Shown in pieces: positions 33,068 to 44,827 of a stretch of 64,000 bases of DNA. Under the pieces are notes generated by a model. That model saw nothing but the letters and a program-made list of their open reading frames with translations, searched no databases and had not been told where the DNA came from. Source of the DNA: Mesostigma viride (taxonomy: Eukaryota; Streptophyta; Mesostigmatophyceae; Mesostigmatales; Mesostigmataceae); assembly GCA_009746045.1 (NCBI GenBank), contig RPFO01001168.1, positions 1-64,000 on the forward strand. The letters run 5' to 3'. The position numbers were made by a program, and so were the translations under genes. Position 1 is the first letter of the stretch. Every line of letters begins with the position of its first letter.

Positions 33068-34183
33068 ATGGCTGAGGGACGCCGTAGCAAGGGTCCAGCC
33101 AGTGGGAATAATAATGGGGGTGCTGGTAGTGGAACCGCTCACGTAGATGACGTGGGGCTTACCGGAGAGATTACCAACCTTCCTCACAATAATAATAATG
33201 CACAAGCTATTCATGGCTTTGATCTTACCACACAGGGTCTTTTAATTGTCAATCAGTTGCAGCCTGTAACCTCAGACTCCAAGCCTAAGCAGGCTGAAGA
33301 GTTTGTGGAGGGATTGGAAGGGTTCCCTAGCTTGTACGGTGGTACAAATTACTATCAAATCTGGATAGGCAGTAGCACTTTTGGCAAGTGTACTGACCAG
33401 ATTAAGGACCTAACCAGGGAGTGCAAAAAGGCCAATAAGGCCTGGGCACTGTACGTGGCTGAGCTGAAGGAGCTGCTGGAGGACCAACGCAAGAAGGTCG
33501 GCATCCATTGGCAGGACAAGTATCAAGGGTGGGAGGTCAAGGGGGACCTGATCCAGAACTTTCTCAACTATTGTAAGATGGTTGAGGAGGGCAGGGCTCA
33601 CGGCTTTAATGTCGCTGATAACATAGCCCTAACCAACTGGCTCAAGGTTTCTGGGCTGGATAAGGCGACACGTGGCTCCTTAAAAGTCATGTGTGCCCCA
33701 CACTCTACCCTGAAGGCCTACAAGGTCATCATTAAACAAGCTCTCGAGGCAGAGGAGCTGTTTGAGGGTGGAGTGCCAGCAGTGAAGGCTACCCAGGCAG
33801 GCGGGCGTACCCAGGGTGGCTCCAAGACGTCTGAGGCTGACCGAAGCCAAGGAGGGCGTAGGGGCAACCATCACAAGCGCAAGGGAGATCATTCACCTGA
33901 TTCTGACAGGAGGTCACACTCCAAGTCGGTGTTCAGGCGGGTGGGTGGTCAGCCCAAGCAGGGCAACGCGTCTGACAATGGGGGCAGTGGCCAGGGCAAG
34001 TCCAAGATACAATGCTACCTGTGCAAGGGGTGGGGGCACATCAAGAAGGAGTGTCCCAGCTTCAAGAAGTCCCAGGGCCAGGGCAGCAACAAGAATAACA
34101 ACAACAACAAGAAGAACAACAACAAGTCCCAGGCAGGCCAGCCTTCAAAGGGCAGTCAGCAAGAAGACAACAAGGAGCAGTGA
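33068..34183 (+). CDS. CopB Gag (371 aa) with CCHC zinc knuckle, ends at a leaky-context UGA
   Basis: The capsid-like part covers about residues 60-230 ('LTRECKKANKAWALYVAELK', 'WLKVSGLDKATRGSLKVMCA'). A basic linker follows, then one CCHC knuckle, CYLCKGWGHIKKEC (about residues 317-330), and an Asn/Lys-rich tail. The stop is CAG-UGA-CUG. Pol lies in the same frame after this stop once CopA-2 and one TSD copy (13,797 nt, a multiple of three) are removed. Gag forms the particle; pol would be made by readthrough. Confidence 0.85.
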   Translation: MAEGRRSKGPASGNNNGGAGSGTAHVDDVGLTGEITNLPHNNNNAQAIHGFDLTTQGLLIVNQLQPVTSDSKPKQAEEFVEGLEGFPSLYGGTNYYQIWIGSSTFGKCTDQIKDLTRECKKANKAWALYVAELKELLEDQRKKVGIHWQDKYQGWEVKGDLIQNFLNYCKMVEEGRAHGFNVADNIALTNWLKVSGLDKATRGSLKVMCAPHSTLKAYKVIIKQALEAEELFEGGVPAVKATQAGGRTQGGSKTSEADRSQGGRRGNHHKRKGDHSPDSDRRSHSKSVFRRVGGQPKQGNASDNGGSGQGKSKIQCYLCKGWGHIKKECPSFKKSQGQGSNKNNNNNKKNNNKSQAGQPSKGSQQEDNKEQ

Positions 34184-34209
34184 CTGTCTGAGGCAACCCC
34201 TACACACCT

Positions 34210-34664
34210 AGTTGGATGGAGACTAGGGACGACGAACAACTGCGAAAGCTGAGAGCGAGTGATGATTGTATTACAATAATACAATGAGAGAGAGATGAAA
34301 GCTGAGGGCTCAGAATGGAACTGGGCAGACTCGGGTGCTGTGGCACTCCCCAGTGCTACGCCTATATGCCTATGGCGGTGCTACCTGCAGCACACGACCA
34401 GTGGACAAGTGTACACTGCAATGCCATGCGACCACGTCACTAGCATCCAGCTAAGACTCGGCCCGTCAGGCCCGGCTACACCGGACCTGGCGGGTCGAGC
34501 TAGCACCTAGGAACAGTCTGGCACTAACCGCACATCGGTCCACATGACACCTCAGTACCGTACACCCTGCCGTACTGTACTGAGGTGTCCCGCTCAGCCG
34601 CGGTAGGCAATACGCGGCGCGCAGGCCGGAAATCCGTGTGTCAGCCTAAGCATCTCATCTAACT
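34210..34664 (-). repeat. CopA-2 3' LTR
   Basis: 455 bp, plus strand starts agttggatgg and ends catctaact. On the minus strand it is preceded by 'gaaaggaaaacataatggg', which contains the polypurine tract. Confidence 0.95.
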
Positions 34665-35731
34665 CCCATTATGTTTTCCTTTCAGGTTGAAGGCTAGCGA
34701 CTTCAAGCCTGACCCTGCCCAGCTAGGAGACTGACTCCAAGCTGACTGAGGTGCTGAGCAACTGACACCCATACTGCAACATCTGGACTGAAAAAGATGG
34801 GCCCCAGAACTCGTGCAATACTTGTGATGGCATCACGTTTAGCTCAACATGCCCGGGGAGTTCCTCCTCCTCGCGAGCTCACAAGGGAGATAGCTATGCC
34901 TGTCTGCCTATCCAGGGAGTGCACCACCAGCCAAGAGAGCCCTTGTAAAAAAAATGCCAAGGTAACCGTTTAAGAGGTTCCATGTTGTTCCATCATCATC
35001 GCCCACTCAGAGAGAAAATACCCAGCCAGGCTGGGTCAACTGAGCTCAGGTTACCTGCAACCTGAGGAGTGACAGTGGACAGGTTTATTGCACCCTGCAC
35101 TGTCCATGTTGTACCTGCACAACATGTGAGGACCAGCCACCCCTGCCCTGCACAGAGGGGGCTGAAGTCCGAGTGACAGGTGACAGGACTATGACATCCT
35201 GGACCTGGCCACATTGCACCTGCACAACGTGGGAGACCAGCCACCCCTGCCCTGCACATGGGTGACTGAAGTCCTGGTGACAGGTGACAGGAATATTTCA
35301 TCCTGCACCTGTGCTGAGCACGTTGTACTAGACAACATGACAGCACCCATGCCTGTACTGCCACTGAACAGTAAGGCCAGGTGGCCCAGGATATCCACAG
35401 TGAACTGGGGTCCTGGGTAACCACCTGTCAAGGGAGCTTTGACCCTCCACTTGAATGGGGGCACCTGAGCCACTGAGCTCAAGGCCATTCCACCAAGGCA
35501 TACGCCCTAGGGAATAAAGGTGTGAGATACATCCCATGCCCACCTATGAAGGTGTGCATAACGAAATTCCATGGTGTTGAGAAAATCAAAACAGATTTTA
35601 TTGGGCATAGGGCACGCAGATGTATGAAAAACAGACTCCAACCAACCCCCCTGCTGGAAGCCACAACCTACCCCTTGGACCTGCCCAAGGGGTACTGGGT
35701 GACCTAGGCAGCCCTGGTGAACAGGACCCTG

Positions 35732-37606
35732 CTAGGCGTCCCCCCTATGGGGCAGGGTTGCCTGCTTGCCATAGGGGTTCATCAAGTGGTACAACAGCTG
35801 ATATTGTTCAGCTGCCTGCTGAGGCACTTTAGTGAGTGCATCAGCAGCGTTGTGTTTGTCCTCCACGTGACGGGTGGACTCCCAGTAGGTGGACTCCTGT
35901 TTCAGGACCACCCAGTCAAGATCAGTGTGGACAGCATAGGGGTTAGCAAGGAAACTGAGGACTGACTGACTGTCAGTGAGCAAGTGTGCCACCACCCCAG
36001 CATTGCTGCCTGCTTGCATCTGCAACCAAACCAGCACATGATTCAAGTACCTGGCATGAAGCACTGCTGACACCACTGCCCTGCACTCAGCAGCATTGCT
36101 GCTGACAGCCTTGCGTCTATGCAACCGGCTGTACCATGAAATGAGAGACAAGGGTGCATCATCATTCTGCACAAAATACAAGCCTGACTCCCTTGCCTGC
36201 ATCTTGGTAATCTGCCTGGACTCCATGGAACTATCCATCATAGCTTGGATGTGAATGGTTTTGTGGAGATCCAAGGAGTGCAAGATAAGGGGAGGGCCCT
36301 CCTGGAGAGTTTTGGTGATGGCTTTGTGACCTACTTGCATCAAGACATCATCATCAACTCTGCTAACCACAGCCAGGTGAGGTGCACACGTTGAGCACAA
36401 CCACCCCAGCTTGCCTCTAATGGTAGGACAGGCTCCAGGTTTGATTTTTGTTTGCAAAACCTCCAAGCAGCTGTGCATGTAATCATTGGGAGAGTAGAGT
36501 GCACACACCCACTGGTTTTGATGCTGCTGGAGTTGTAACATTGTGCCACAAAATTTTATGGCAGTGGTGCCCAGCTCTACTTGCTTGCCAATCTCAAAAT
36601 GCTGTGACACTTGTTGAATAAAATCATCCACAGCACGCCTTGGCCCAGCAATCAGCTGATCATCCCCATGCCACACAAAGGTGAGAATGCCATGAGGGTG
36701 TGGGACCACAAAGAAGCAAGGGTCTATGTCATCATATCTAGCCCCTAACTTTTCAAACACAGCCTGAGCTGACATCCTGAAAATGCGAGGAGCTGATTGC
36801 AGCCCTTCAACACCTATGTTAGCTTTCAGGTACTGCTGAGGGATGTGTTTTGCCCAAACTCTGGGAGTGGAGACTACGTACACCTGACCATGCCACACTT
36901 GTTGTGCTATCTCAGGTGAGCCTTTCAGGAAAGCCCTTTTAATGTCTGTAGCCTTACAGATATAGTCATCCCCATCATTGAGATGACCCACAAAGACAGA
37001 CAGCAAGATTTTTAGGGATGTTTGCTGAATGCCTGGCGTGTACAACTCTGCCTCTGTCAGATCAGTGGTGCCCTTGAACTCTGTCACACAAGGTCTAGCA
37101 TGAAAGATGACTGACCCATCTGCTGCTGGCTTATGTTTACACACAAACTTCAGGCGCAAGTGCTTGCACCCTGCAGGCTTTTTGTCAATAGGTGTGACAG
37201 GGGGAGTATGAGAAGGACTAAGAGGATCTGGCACTACCCATTCTTCCCTGGCCTTGTTAAAGGCCTCCACCCATTTTAGGAATCCTATGTGTGTGCGACA
37301 GTCTTGCTCTATCTGTTCATAAGAAAGAGGAGACATTTTAGCCACATCATGCTTGCCCAATCCAAATGAGTTGGGATGAAGTTTTTGGTTGTGAACCAGG
37401 TCTGCCACACAGGGTTCTTGCCCTGGGGCATACTTGGGTGTAGCAAATTTTACAGAAGCAATGTTGGTGTTAAGAAGTTTTTCAAGAGAAATTTTGAAAT
37501 GTTTCAGATCAACACCACCCATGTCCTGGATGGATAGTCTATCACTGGATATGAGGACACCAGGGTAACAGAGAAAAGGATCCCCCAACAAAGCATTCCC
37601 TTTATA
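35732..37606 (-). CDS. CopA-2 RT and RNase H
   Basis: 619 codons open without a break (start of the open part at 37591). Order: end of protease (GDPFLCYPGVL), linker, RT thumb/finger region (LRLKFVCKHK), motif A 'KATDIKRAFLKG', motif C 'FVWHGDDQLIAGP', RNase H 'DSSMESRQ', 'SSNAAECRA', 'TDSQSVLSF' and 'HNAADALTKV'. The catalytic Asp/Glu are present. The YxDD tyrosine is replaced by His. It is the intact counterpart of the shifted copy in CopA-1. Confidence 0.9.
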   Translation of the reverse strand, partial: YKGNALLGDPFLCYPGVLISSDRLSIQDMGGVDLKHFKISLEKLLNTNIASVKFATPKYAPGQEPCVADLVHNQKLHPNSFGLGKHDVAKMSPLSYEQIEQDCRTHIGFLKWVEAFNKAREEWVVPDPLSPSHTPPVTPIDKKPAGCKHLRLKFVCKHKPAADGSVIFHARPCVTEFKGTTDLTEAELYTPGIQQTSLKILLSVFVGHLNDGDDYICKATDIKRAFLKGSPEIAQQVWHGQVYVVSTPRVWAKHIPQQYLKANIGVEGLQSAPRIFRMSAQAVFEKLGARYDDIDPCFFVVPHPHGILTFVWHGDDQLIAGPRRAVDDFIQQVSQHFEIGKQVELGTTAIKFCGTMLQLQQHQNQWVCALYSPNDYMHSCLEVLQTKIKPGACPTIRGKLGWLCSTCAPHLAVVSRVDDDVLMQVGHKAITKTLQEGPPLILHSLDLHKTIHIQAMMDSSMESRQITKMQARESGLYFVQNDDAPLSLISWYSRLHRRKAVSSNAAECRAVVSAVLHARYLNHVLVWLQMQAGSNAGVVAHLLTDSQSVLSFLANPYAVHTDLDWVVLKQESTYWESTRHVEDKHNAADALTKVPQQAAEQYQLLYHLMNPYGKQATLPHRGDA

Positions 37607-38940
37607 CCTTCCAATACCTGAAAAGGGGTGGGGATACCGAGTATAGTCAACATGACCTGACCTAGTACCTTGAGGGATGACTGCCCTGAGAAATCAGCCA
37701 CATGGTGCCAGGGTGAAGGTTCCAAAGGCAAATGGGGCACAGCCAGGGCACTGATAATGCTGACCTGGGCTTGTGTGTCCACTGCAACCATAAATGGGCT
37801 ATTGTCATTCTGCCCAACCTTCCCCACCTTAGCTGATCCTGCAGCAGTTTGAGCTTTGGCTCTATGAGCTGCTTGTAAAATGCGAACAGCGTCTGCTAGG
37901 CTGCGTTTGGAAGGTGCAGCTAGTGGCTGAGCTATGTTCACACTTGTAGAGGTGATAGGTTGCTGATCACCTGTTTTGCCAATGTGACCCTCTGCTGCAG
38001 GGGGCCAATCCTGCAGTGACTGCCTGCAATCATCAAGGGTGACCTGGGTGTCACAGTGGGTGTGGCTCTCACACTCACCAGTGGGTGTTCCAAACAACCA
38101 CTCACTGGGCAACGCTGGGATGCCAGGCAACTGTACAGGGCTGTCGGCCAACAGCTCTTCCTCCTCTGCCACGTCTGACACAGTTGGAAAATACAATTTC
38201 ATCCTGTGAGGTGAACACCTGTGAATTTTTCCCGTGTCATTGTGTTTAACTAACACTGTCCTGCCAGTGGTGTTAAACTTTAGGATGGTGGCTGGCCCAT
38301 GCCAGGTACCCACCTTGCCTAGTCCCGACTCCTTGTAGAATAGGACTTGATCCCCTTCTCTGAAGGTGGGACGTGGATGCTTTGCATCCTTGACAGCTAA
38401 CCTGCTAGCTGTCTGTGCTCGCTGTGCGTTGTAGAGGGCTAGTACCTCAGGTGGATAAATGCCTGCATGCAATCCATCTGGTGTAATGACCACCCCTTGT
38501 GGGGTTTTCATGAGTGGCCTCCTGTTGAGGACTTGGCACAACCTGGTGGACCACAGAGCTCTGTCAGCATAGGACCCACTGTCAGCCAGCAGATTGCCAT
38601 CTTCTTTGGCTACAAGGGTTTTAATGGACCTGATGGCCCTTTCAATAATGCCTTGCCTCTCATGATCTTCTAGCCCAGCCAGATCAATAGCCTCACACCC
38701 TGGTTCATTGGCAAGACATGTGAACTGCTGATCCAGTAACAATGCCTCCACAGGGTAGTACCTGGCCTGAGCAATCAAGAGAGCCCTGAGCAACTGTGTC
38801 TTGTCCATTCCAGGTAATGGTTCAATGGTTGTGTACCTTGACCATGCATCTTTAAGTGCCAAGTAAGATTGTCCTTTGATATGAAAGACATCTCCTACCA
38901 CCCTGCCCTTGCTCTTAGGTGGGGTAGCTACATGCCACTT
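37606..38940 (-). pseudogene. CopA-2 integrase core to protease (3' part of the split ORF)
   Basis: Begins at the transposon junction (WHVATPPKSKGR). Contains integrase D (GDVFHIKG), D (LLLDQQF) and E (GIIERA), the integrase C-terminal part, and the protease with 'VDTQAQVSII' and 'VLGQVMLTILGIPTPF'. It ends at a one-base loss ('ggtata' where the protein needs 'ggttata') at about 37606, some 15 nt from where CopA-1 has its own, different one-base loss. Confidence 0.85.
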
Positions 38941-38941
38941 A

Positions 38942-38978
38942 CAGTACCAACCCGCGGTAACGCAACTAGTTACGCAAC
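38942..38978 (+). repeat. DNA transposon left terminal inverted repeat
   Basis: 37 bp, exact reverse complement of 44196-44232. It contains 'gtaacgcaactagttacgca', two near-identical 10-bp motifs around TA. Confidence 0.95.
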
Positions 38979-40154
38979 TAATCAAAAAAAATTAAATGAC
39001 GTATTTATATGAAGGAAGTGTAGGGCTACCCAACGCCACCTTCCGTTGCGTAAAAGCTTATGTCTACAGAAAGATACGGGGTCAGGAAGAATCGCCATAG
39101 CCAGTTCCGCAAAAGGCACTCACCGATTTTGCGGTTCCGCAACGAGGGAGAAACGCAACAAACATGGGGTACCCTCGATGTAGGGGCCAATAATGAACTG
39201 ACGCGTTGCGGTTAAAAAGGATGCGGCGGAAGTCAGAAGTCTGAAATTGATCGATCCTCAGTTATTACGTCTGGCTTCCTCGTATTTACGAAAGGTGCGT
39301 AAGGGCTGCCACCGGTACGTACAGTACGTAGTACCAGGTCCGCCATGGCATATCGACGTGTTAAAATTTGGCATACACGCCAAAATTAATTTTGCCCGAC
39401 AGGCTCATGAAATATAATGTGTTCGCTTGGACTGTTTATATGTACTGAAAGCATAGCATCATTGACGATGGCTTGTGCGAAATCCTCACATTAATATGTA
39501 AAGTACTAATCGTGGATCGGACGTGCATAACGTCGCTCCACACGTAAGCCAGCCATAATTTCAATGCACAAGGATACACATTTCCATCACCATTCATCTT
39601 CATCATCCTGAACGACTCGAAAACGCGGAAAAGATAACGGCAGGCTCGAGCTACCATGGTCCGGATTCTCCCGATTTCTGGCCTGCGCTGGTTGTCTCTT
39701 TGATAACGTGCATGTACCAAAAAATTTGTGGGCGCGGTGTACGTATTTTTCACACTTGATCATCGTGAACCGGCGTGTACCCTCGTCCGGCGCACGCATT
39801 ACATACTACATACACGTGTACGTACGACAGGACAACAGCTATCTATCAATGATGATAGATAGCTGTTTGTCCTGTCGGTCATTGATAGATAGCTGTTGTC
39901 CTGTCGGAGATAGTACAACAATTACAATACATCATCACTTGATCTTAGCTTGCAATTTATAAACATTAAATCATCATTTTTAAAAGGAACAAATATAATT
40001 GATCATCCACAAGTCCGCCTGTAAGTGGGTGCACACGGGTGTACACTACGGGTGTACACAGGTGTACACGCCGGGTGTATTATGTAGTAGAAACAGCCCG
40101 GTACATGCTCTACTACCAGTCTGCCACACGCTAAGTGTCGTTGGTATGTAGCTA

Positions 40155-40281
40155 GTGGCGTGACCCACAACGTCGTTGTGGGTCACGCTCCACTTCGGTC
40201 TACTGCCACACGCCGTGTCGGCGCTTGGTATCTACATCTATGTGGTGGCGTGACCCACAACGTCGTTGTGGGTCACGCTCC
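40155..40281. repeat. Two copies of a perfect 12-bp-arm hairpin inside the DNA transposon
   Basis: 'gtgacccacaac' - gtc - 'gttgtgggtcac' occurs at about 40160 and 40250, each followed by 'gctccacttcggtc' and a 'gccacacg…cgcttggtat' phrase. The unit is part of a larger ~90-bp imperfect tandem repeat. A third, partial copy ('gtggcgtgatccacaacg') lies near 40365. Confidence 0.85.
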
Positions 40282-40470
40282 ACTTCGGTCTATGTACTGC
40301 CATGCCACACGCTAAGTGTCGGCGCTTGGTATGTAAGCTTATCTTACTGTATTTAGTCATTTTAGTGGCGTGATCCACAACGAAGCCGATACATGTGTAC
40401 CCTCATCTGACACTTATGTACTAATACCGTCTCTGACACATATGTAAGTACTAATAATGCCGTCTCCCAA

Positions 40471-40880
40471 GGTACGCAATCTACCGACTTGCGTGCTCAA
40501 GGGGCCGGTTTTCCCCCGGGTGCGCACTTCTCAGAATCGCACGACCACACCGCGCGCAACCTGGAGTGTGCGTTTGAAAGAAAACAATGCCATTTCCAAA
40601 GGTGTAGGTACGCAATCTATCGACTTTACTAGGGAGTGCGTAACTAGGGAGTGCGCAAGGGGCCGGTTTCCCCCCGGGTGCGCACTTCTCAGAATCGCAC
40701 AACCACACCGCGCGCAACCTGGAGTGTGCGTTTGAAAGAAAACAATGCCATTTCCAAAGGTGTAGGTACGCAATCTATCGACTTTACTAGGGAGTGCGTA
40801 ACTAGGGAGTGCGCAAGGGGCCGGTTTCCCCCCGGGTGCGCACTTCTCAGAATCGCACGACCACACCGTGCAACCTGAAG
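40471..40880. repeat. Tandem repeat, unit 158 bp, about three copies
   Basis: Units start 'ggtacgcaatctatcgac' at 40607 and 40765, with a shorter variant at 40471. Each contains 'aaggggccggttt' and 'cgcacttctcagaatcgcac'. Confidence 0.9.
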
Positions 40881-40949
40881 TGCGTGAATTGGCACCGTGC
40901 GCGTTTCGGAAATGCACGACTTAGCCATGGCGGCTTTGCACCCGTGCTT

Positions 40950-41120
40950 GCAATTTACTGTACGTTTGCGGACGAATTTCCCGGCCAAACTCAGGAAATA
41001 GAGCTTATACGTCCCAAATATGATTCGGATCAATTTTTAGCTCGCGGGGATGCGATTTACCACGTGCCGTCAGTGTTCTTGCTGGGAAAAACTGCGATCA
41101 GGCAGGTTCGACGGAATTGA
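40950..41120 (+). other. Possible captured coding fragment in the DNA transposon
   Basis: A plus-strand frame reads 'TFADEFPGQTQEIELIRPKY' then 'DSDQFLARGDAIYHVPSVF' and stops at 41118-41120. Composition looks like protein, but the frame upstream runs into the tandem repeat. No family recognised. It could be a host-gene piece or chance. Confidence 0.2.
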
Positions 41121-41746
41121 TTACTACAAGTGCTTTACGGCGCAACCCGGCGGGTGTCTAGGTTTATTTAATTACTTGTTATCATGCATCGTCGTTGAAT
41201 ATAGGCAGCGGCAGTAAAGATGTGACGATTTTGACCACCCTGTCACATCACAGCTTGTGTGCCGCAAAGTGCCGCTTTTGCGGGCACTGCCTGGGCCAAG
41301 GTAACGTTAGCCATGCAAGGTATGGCTGGTTTATCGTTCCCCCATGGTTTCCTGACGTTTGTAAATGAATTTAATCTTGTGAGGCGTTGTCACTTTTCAG
41401 CCTTGATGATCTTTCTCGACCGTTGCCTGGCCCTCTCTAAAGCCCTCTTTTTTTACCATGCAAATGCCACACCATGGTGTGGTAGTGCATGTTTCTAACG
41501 CTAAATGCGTTGAATAACATTCATAGATGTTATTTATTCTTTTGCTACGTTCATATTGCGTGATTGTTTGGCCATGGGCTGCTTCAAGGGTGCTTTCAAG
41601 CTTATACGGGTGATAGAAAATCTTGGTGACAAACCATGGGCATAATGTGCCAGTCAGTATGCTGGCCATGTCATGTCAAAATAAACAGTTTAGCCAGGAG
41701 GAGGAGGATTATAAGATGCTGAGCTGGGCTTACAACTGTTTAGGGT

Positions 41747-41936
41747 TTAGGGTTGTGATGGTTGGATGGTTGGGGGCTGCAGCTAGCGTGCGTGGATAAA
41801 TAGTGGTTGGATGGTGAGGATTTGCTGCCATGTGTGCATGGATGGTGGTGGGATGGTGGGGGGTTGCAGCCATGCATGCGTGGATGGTGGTGGGATGGTG
41901 GGGGGGTGCAGCCATGCGTGCATGGATGGTGGTTGC
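41747..41936. repeat. TGG-rich minisatellite, left arm of a large inverted structure
   Basis: Units around 'gccatgcatgcgtggatggt' and 'gggatggtggggggttgcag'. They are the reverse complement of the CCA-rich units at 42480-43040. The microsatellite at 42050-42245 lies between. Confidence 0.8.
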
Positions 41937-42049
41937 AACTGCCCATTGTTCATGATCCAAGAAATTTACGGCTAGACTATGCGAAGTTGAATTGAATTAT
42001 TTAAATTGAATAGAATTGAATTGAACTGAACTGACTTGAATTGACTTGA

Positions 42050-42245
42050 CTTGAATTGAATTGAATTGAATTGAATTGAATTGAATTGAATTGAATTGAA
42101 TTGAATTGAATTGAATTGAATTGAATTGAATTGAATTGAATTGAATTGAATTGAATTGAATTGAATTGAATTGAATTGAATTGAATTGAATTGAATTGAA
42201 TTGAATTGAATTGAATTGAATTGAATTGAATTGAATTGAATTGAT
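42050..42245. repeat. Microsatellite (TTGAA)n
   Basis: About 38 uninterrupted 5-bp units, followed by 'gaattgtcaattgaattgtc' variants to about 42375, which are strongly self-complementary (caattg). Confidence 0.95.
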
Positions 42246-42479
42246 TGAATTGAATTGTCAATTGAACTGTCAATTGAGTTGTCAATTGAATTGTCAATTG
42301 AGTTGTCAATTGAATTGTCAATTGAATTGTCAATTGAATTGTCAATTCAATTGTCAATTGTCAATTGTCAATTGAACTAAATTTCGTCTCATTTAATCAG
42401 TAAGCTTACTTTAATCCATTAATTATAATCCATGACTTAGAAGTATCAAGAAGTCCCTACATCCCCACCATCAAGGACT

Positions 42480-43040
42480 CCCTACACCCCCATCATCCAA
42501 CTACCATCCACGCACGCATGGCTGCAACCCCCCACTATCAAACCATCATCCACGCACACATGGCTGCAGCCCACCACCATCAAACAACCATTAATGCATG
42601 CATGGCAGCATCCCCCCACCATCCAACCACCATCCACGCATGCATGGCTGCACCCCCCACCATCCAACCACCATCCACGCACACATGGCTGCAACCCCCC
42701 ATCTTCCAACCACCATCCACGCACACATGGCTGCAACCCCCCACCATCAAACCACCATCGGCACGCATGCATGGCAGCAAAACCTCACCATCCAACCACC
42801 ATCCACGCATGCATGGCTGAACCCCCCACAATCCAACCACCATCCACGCACAACACATGGCTGCAACCCCCCACCATCCAACCATCATCCACGCACACAT
42901 GGCTGCAGCCCACCACCATCAAACAACCATTAGTGCATGCATGGCAGCAATCCCTCGCCATCCAACCACCATCCACACACGCATTGCTGCAGCCCCCCAC
43001 CATTCAAGCACCATCCACGCACATACGCCATCACCTCCTA
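42480..43040. repeat. CCA-rich minisatellite, right arm of the inverted structure
   Basis: About 14 imperfect units of roughly 37 bp containing 'aaccaccatccacgca' and 'gcatggctgca'. Reverse-complementary to 41747-41936. Confidence 0.85.
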
Positions 43041-43079
43041 CAGTAATGTCCAACCACCATCCACAAAGCACGGGGCTTA

Positions 43080-44195
43080 TGGATTACAAGGCATTCAGCA
43101 CGCCTGAATGCATGTAAGGCATGGACCACAAAATTTGCAGATGGCATGCTGAGAAAAGTAAAATCTGATTAAAATGTAGCAATGCCGTTAATAACAGCAA
43201 TAACGCCTAGAAACTGACCAGTCTTTTGCACGCTTCTTGGAACAAGGACGCCGCCACCAGGCAGGTCAGGTCGGTTTCCTGACTACGCAATATAGACTCT
43301 CTAATACAAACTTTAAAAAATAAATGAAGCACGTGCAGCAAAATCAATGTCTTCCTGGCCAGTTCTCGACAATCTTACAAGCACGCCACCGGAAACGTTA
43401 GTCAAAATAGCAAAAGCTGCGGGAAATTTGGCGAGGAAACAAAACGGCGAACAAAACGGTAAGAACATCCCGGAGATGACGCTAAAACCAAGCCATAACG
43501 GACTGTTCAAGCGCAAACAGATTGGTAGATGAGGTGCAGAAAAAGAGCCTTCCGCAGCAGGCCTGATTACCTGCCTGGCACGCGAGGAAAGCGAGTTAAC
43601 CATGGCAGGCTGGAATGCGCTTCGCGCAGGCCTGCTTACTTTACCTCCGAAGGAAACCGGAAATGGCCACAAATCAAAGCTAATTCGCTTGATTCCTATT
43701 TCCTCACTTTAAACCCCTCCCTTCTGCGTCGTTCAATACCAGGAATCTTGGCTATCACTCTGGCAAGAAGCCAATCTAATATATTCATCGCGGCCAGATT
43801 TGCGAATCAGACCCCCTCGCAACCGTGGGTTAAAGAAGGGCAGCGGTCTTTCATACCTAATGCATATTTCGTCAACAAAACATCTTTTGGAGTATCTTTC
43901 ATACAGCATCGATCTCCATAACTTTTTTGCATTTCGGCCGACAAATTAGGCAAGTTTTCATGGAACGCGCACCGCCATGGCCACCTTCGCACGTATACAC
44001 TACACAGCCAGGCCCCTTTTACGTTCTGTACTTCTGTAGGTACATTACGTGTTGGGCCGGTGGTCAGCTCGTAACAAGTCAGTCAGTCTGTCTCGTGCGG
44101 AACTTCAAGTACGAAATTCGCCACCACTTTGGGCCGTATCGGTCCTTGGTAGTTACGCAACAAACATTCGATCGGTCGCCGTGGAAAGTACCATT
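43080..44195. other. Right internal part of the DNA transposon, no recognised gene
   Basis: A plus frame at 43347-43532 ('VKIAKAAGNLARKQNGEQNG') and a minus frame at 43313-43672 overlap, and neither has recognisable domains. A donor-like ACG|gtaaga lies at about 43460. I see no DDE/D transposase signature. Confidence 0.35.
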
Positions 44196-44232
44196 GTTGC
44201 GTAACTAGTTGCGTTACCGCGGGTTGGTACTG
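44196..44232 (-). repeat. DNA transposon right terminal inverted repeat
   Basis: 37 bp, exact inverse of the left end. Followed by TA (44233-44234). Confidence 0.95.
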
Positions 44233-44234
44233 TA

Positions 44235-44785
44235 GGGGGTTTGGGTGCATTGAACTGACAATGCTGGCAGTGGGATCTGACCACCTGGCATGCACGTCTG
44301 AGTGCTGCCCCCCCTATTGCTGCTGCCACCACCTCTGCACTCACTTCATGCCCATAAAGGAAATGCAACTGCAAAGCAAGCTCCTGAAAACTGATCTGAG
44401 CATCCTCTGCTGGGGACACTCTGCACACCTTGGGAACCATAGATGTGAAGGTTGGTTTAGAGACATAATCTTCTGAAACCAGCTGTAGCACCTTTCCAGA
44501 ACTGCTCACTGCTCTGACAGTGGGGCATGCAGAAGAAGAAGGTGAAGCAGGCACACTCAAGCCAGCATGAGAGGGAGACTCACACTTCTTGCCGTAAGGA
44601 GGCCGCTTGCAGTCCTTGGGGTCACCGTGGGGCGGCCCGTGGCACTTGTGGCACAGGACGTCCAAATGCCCCAGCTCGTCCACGTTCTTGCGGCAGGTGG
44701 GCCGCAGGTGGTACTTCATGCCACAGCGGGTGCACCGCTGAGAAGACTTGTCCTCCTTGTCCTGCTTCTTGTTGTTGTTGTTGTT

Positions 44786-44827
<42 letters not shown>

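Larger units (their letters stand above)
38942..44232. mobile_element. 5.3-kb DNA transposon with 37-bp inverted ends and TA duplication
   Basis: Perfect terminal inverted repeats 'cagtaccaacccgcggtaac…' of 37 bp at 38942-38978 and 44196-44232, flanked by TA at 38940-38941 and 44233-44234. Comparison with CopA-1 shows the empty site (ccacttaggggg), so the target was TA and the boundaries are exact. CAGT ends plus TA target suggest the Tc1/mariner group, but the length and content are unusual. The ends contain direct repeats of GTTGCGTAAC/GTTGCGTTAC, and similar GTTGCG motifs recur in the subterminal 250 bp. No transposase is recognisable, so it is probably non-autonomous. Confidence 0.9.

Noticed and set aside
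38940-44234. PIF/Harbinger element with a TTA duplication
   Set aside because: The right flank reads …ACTG-TA-GGGGG; only TA is duplicated.
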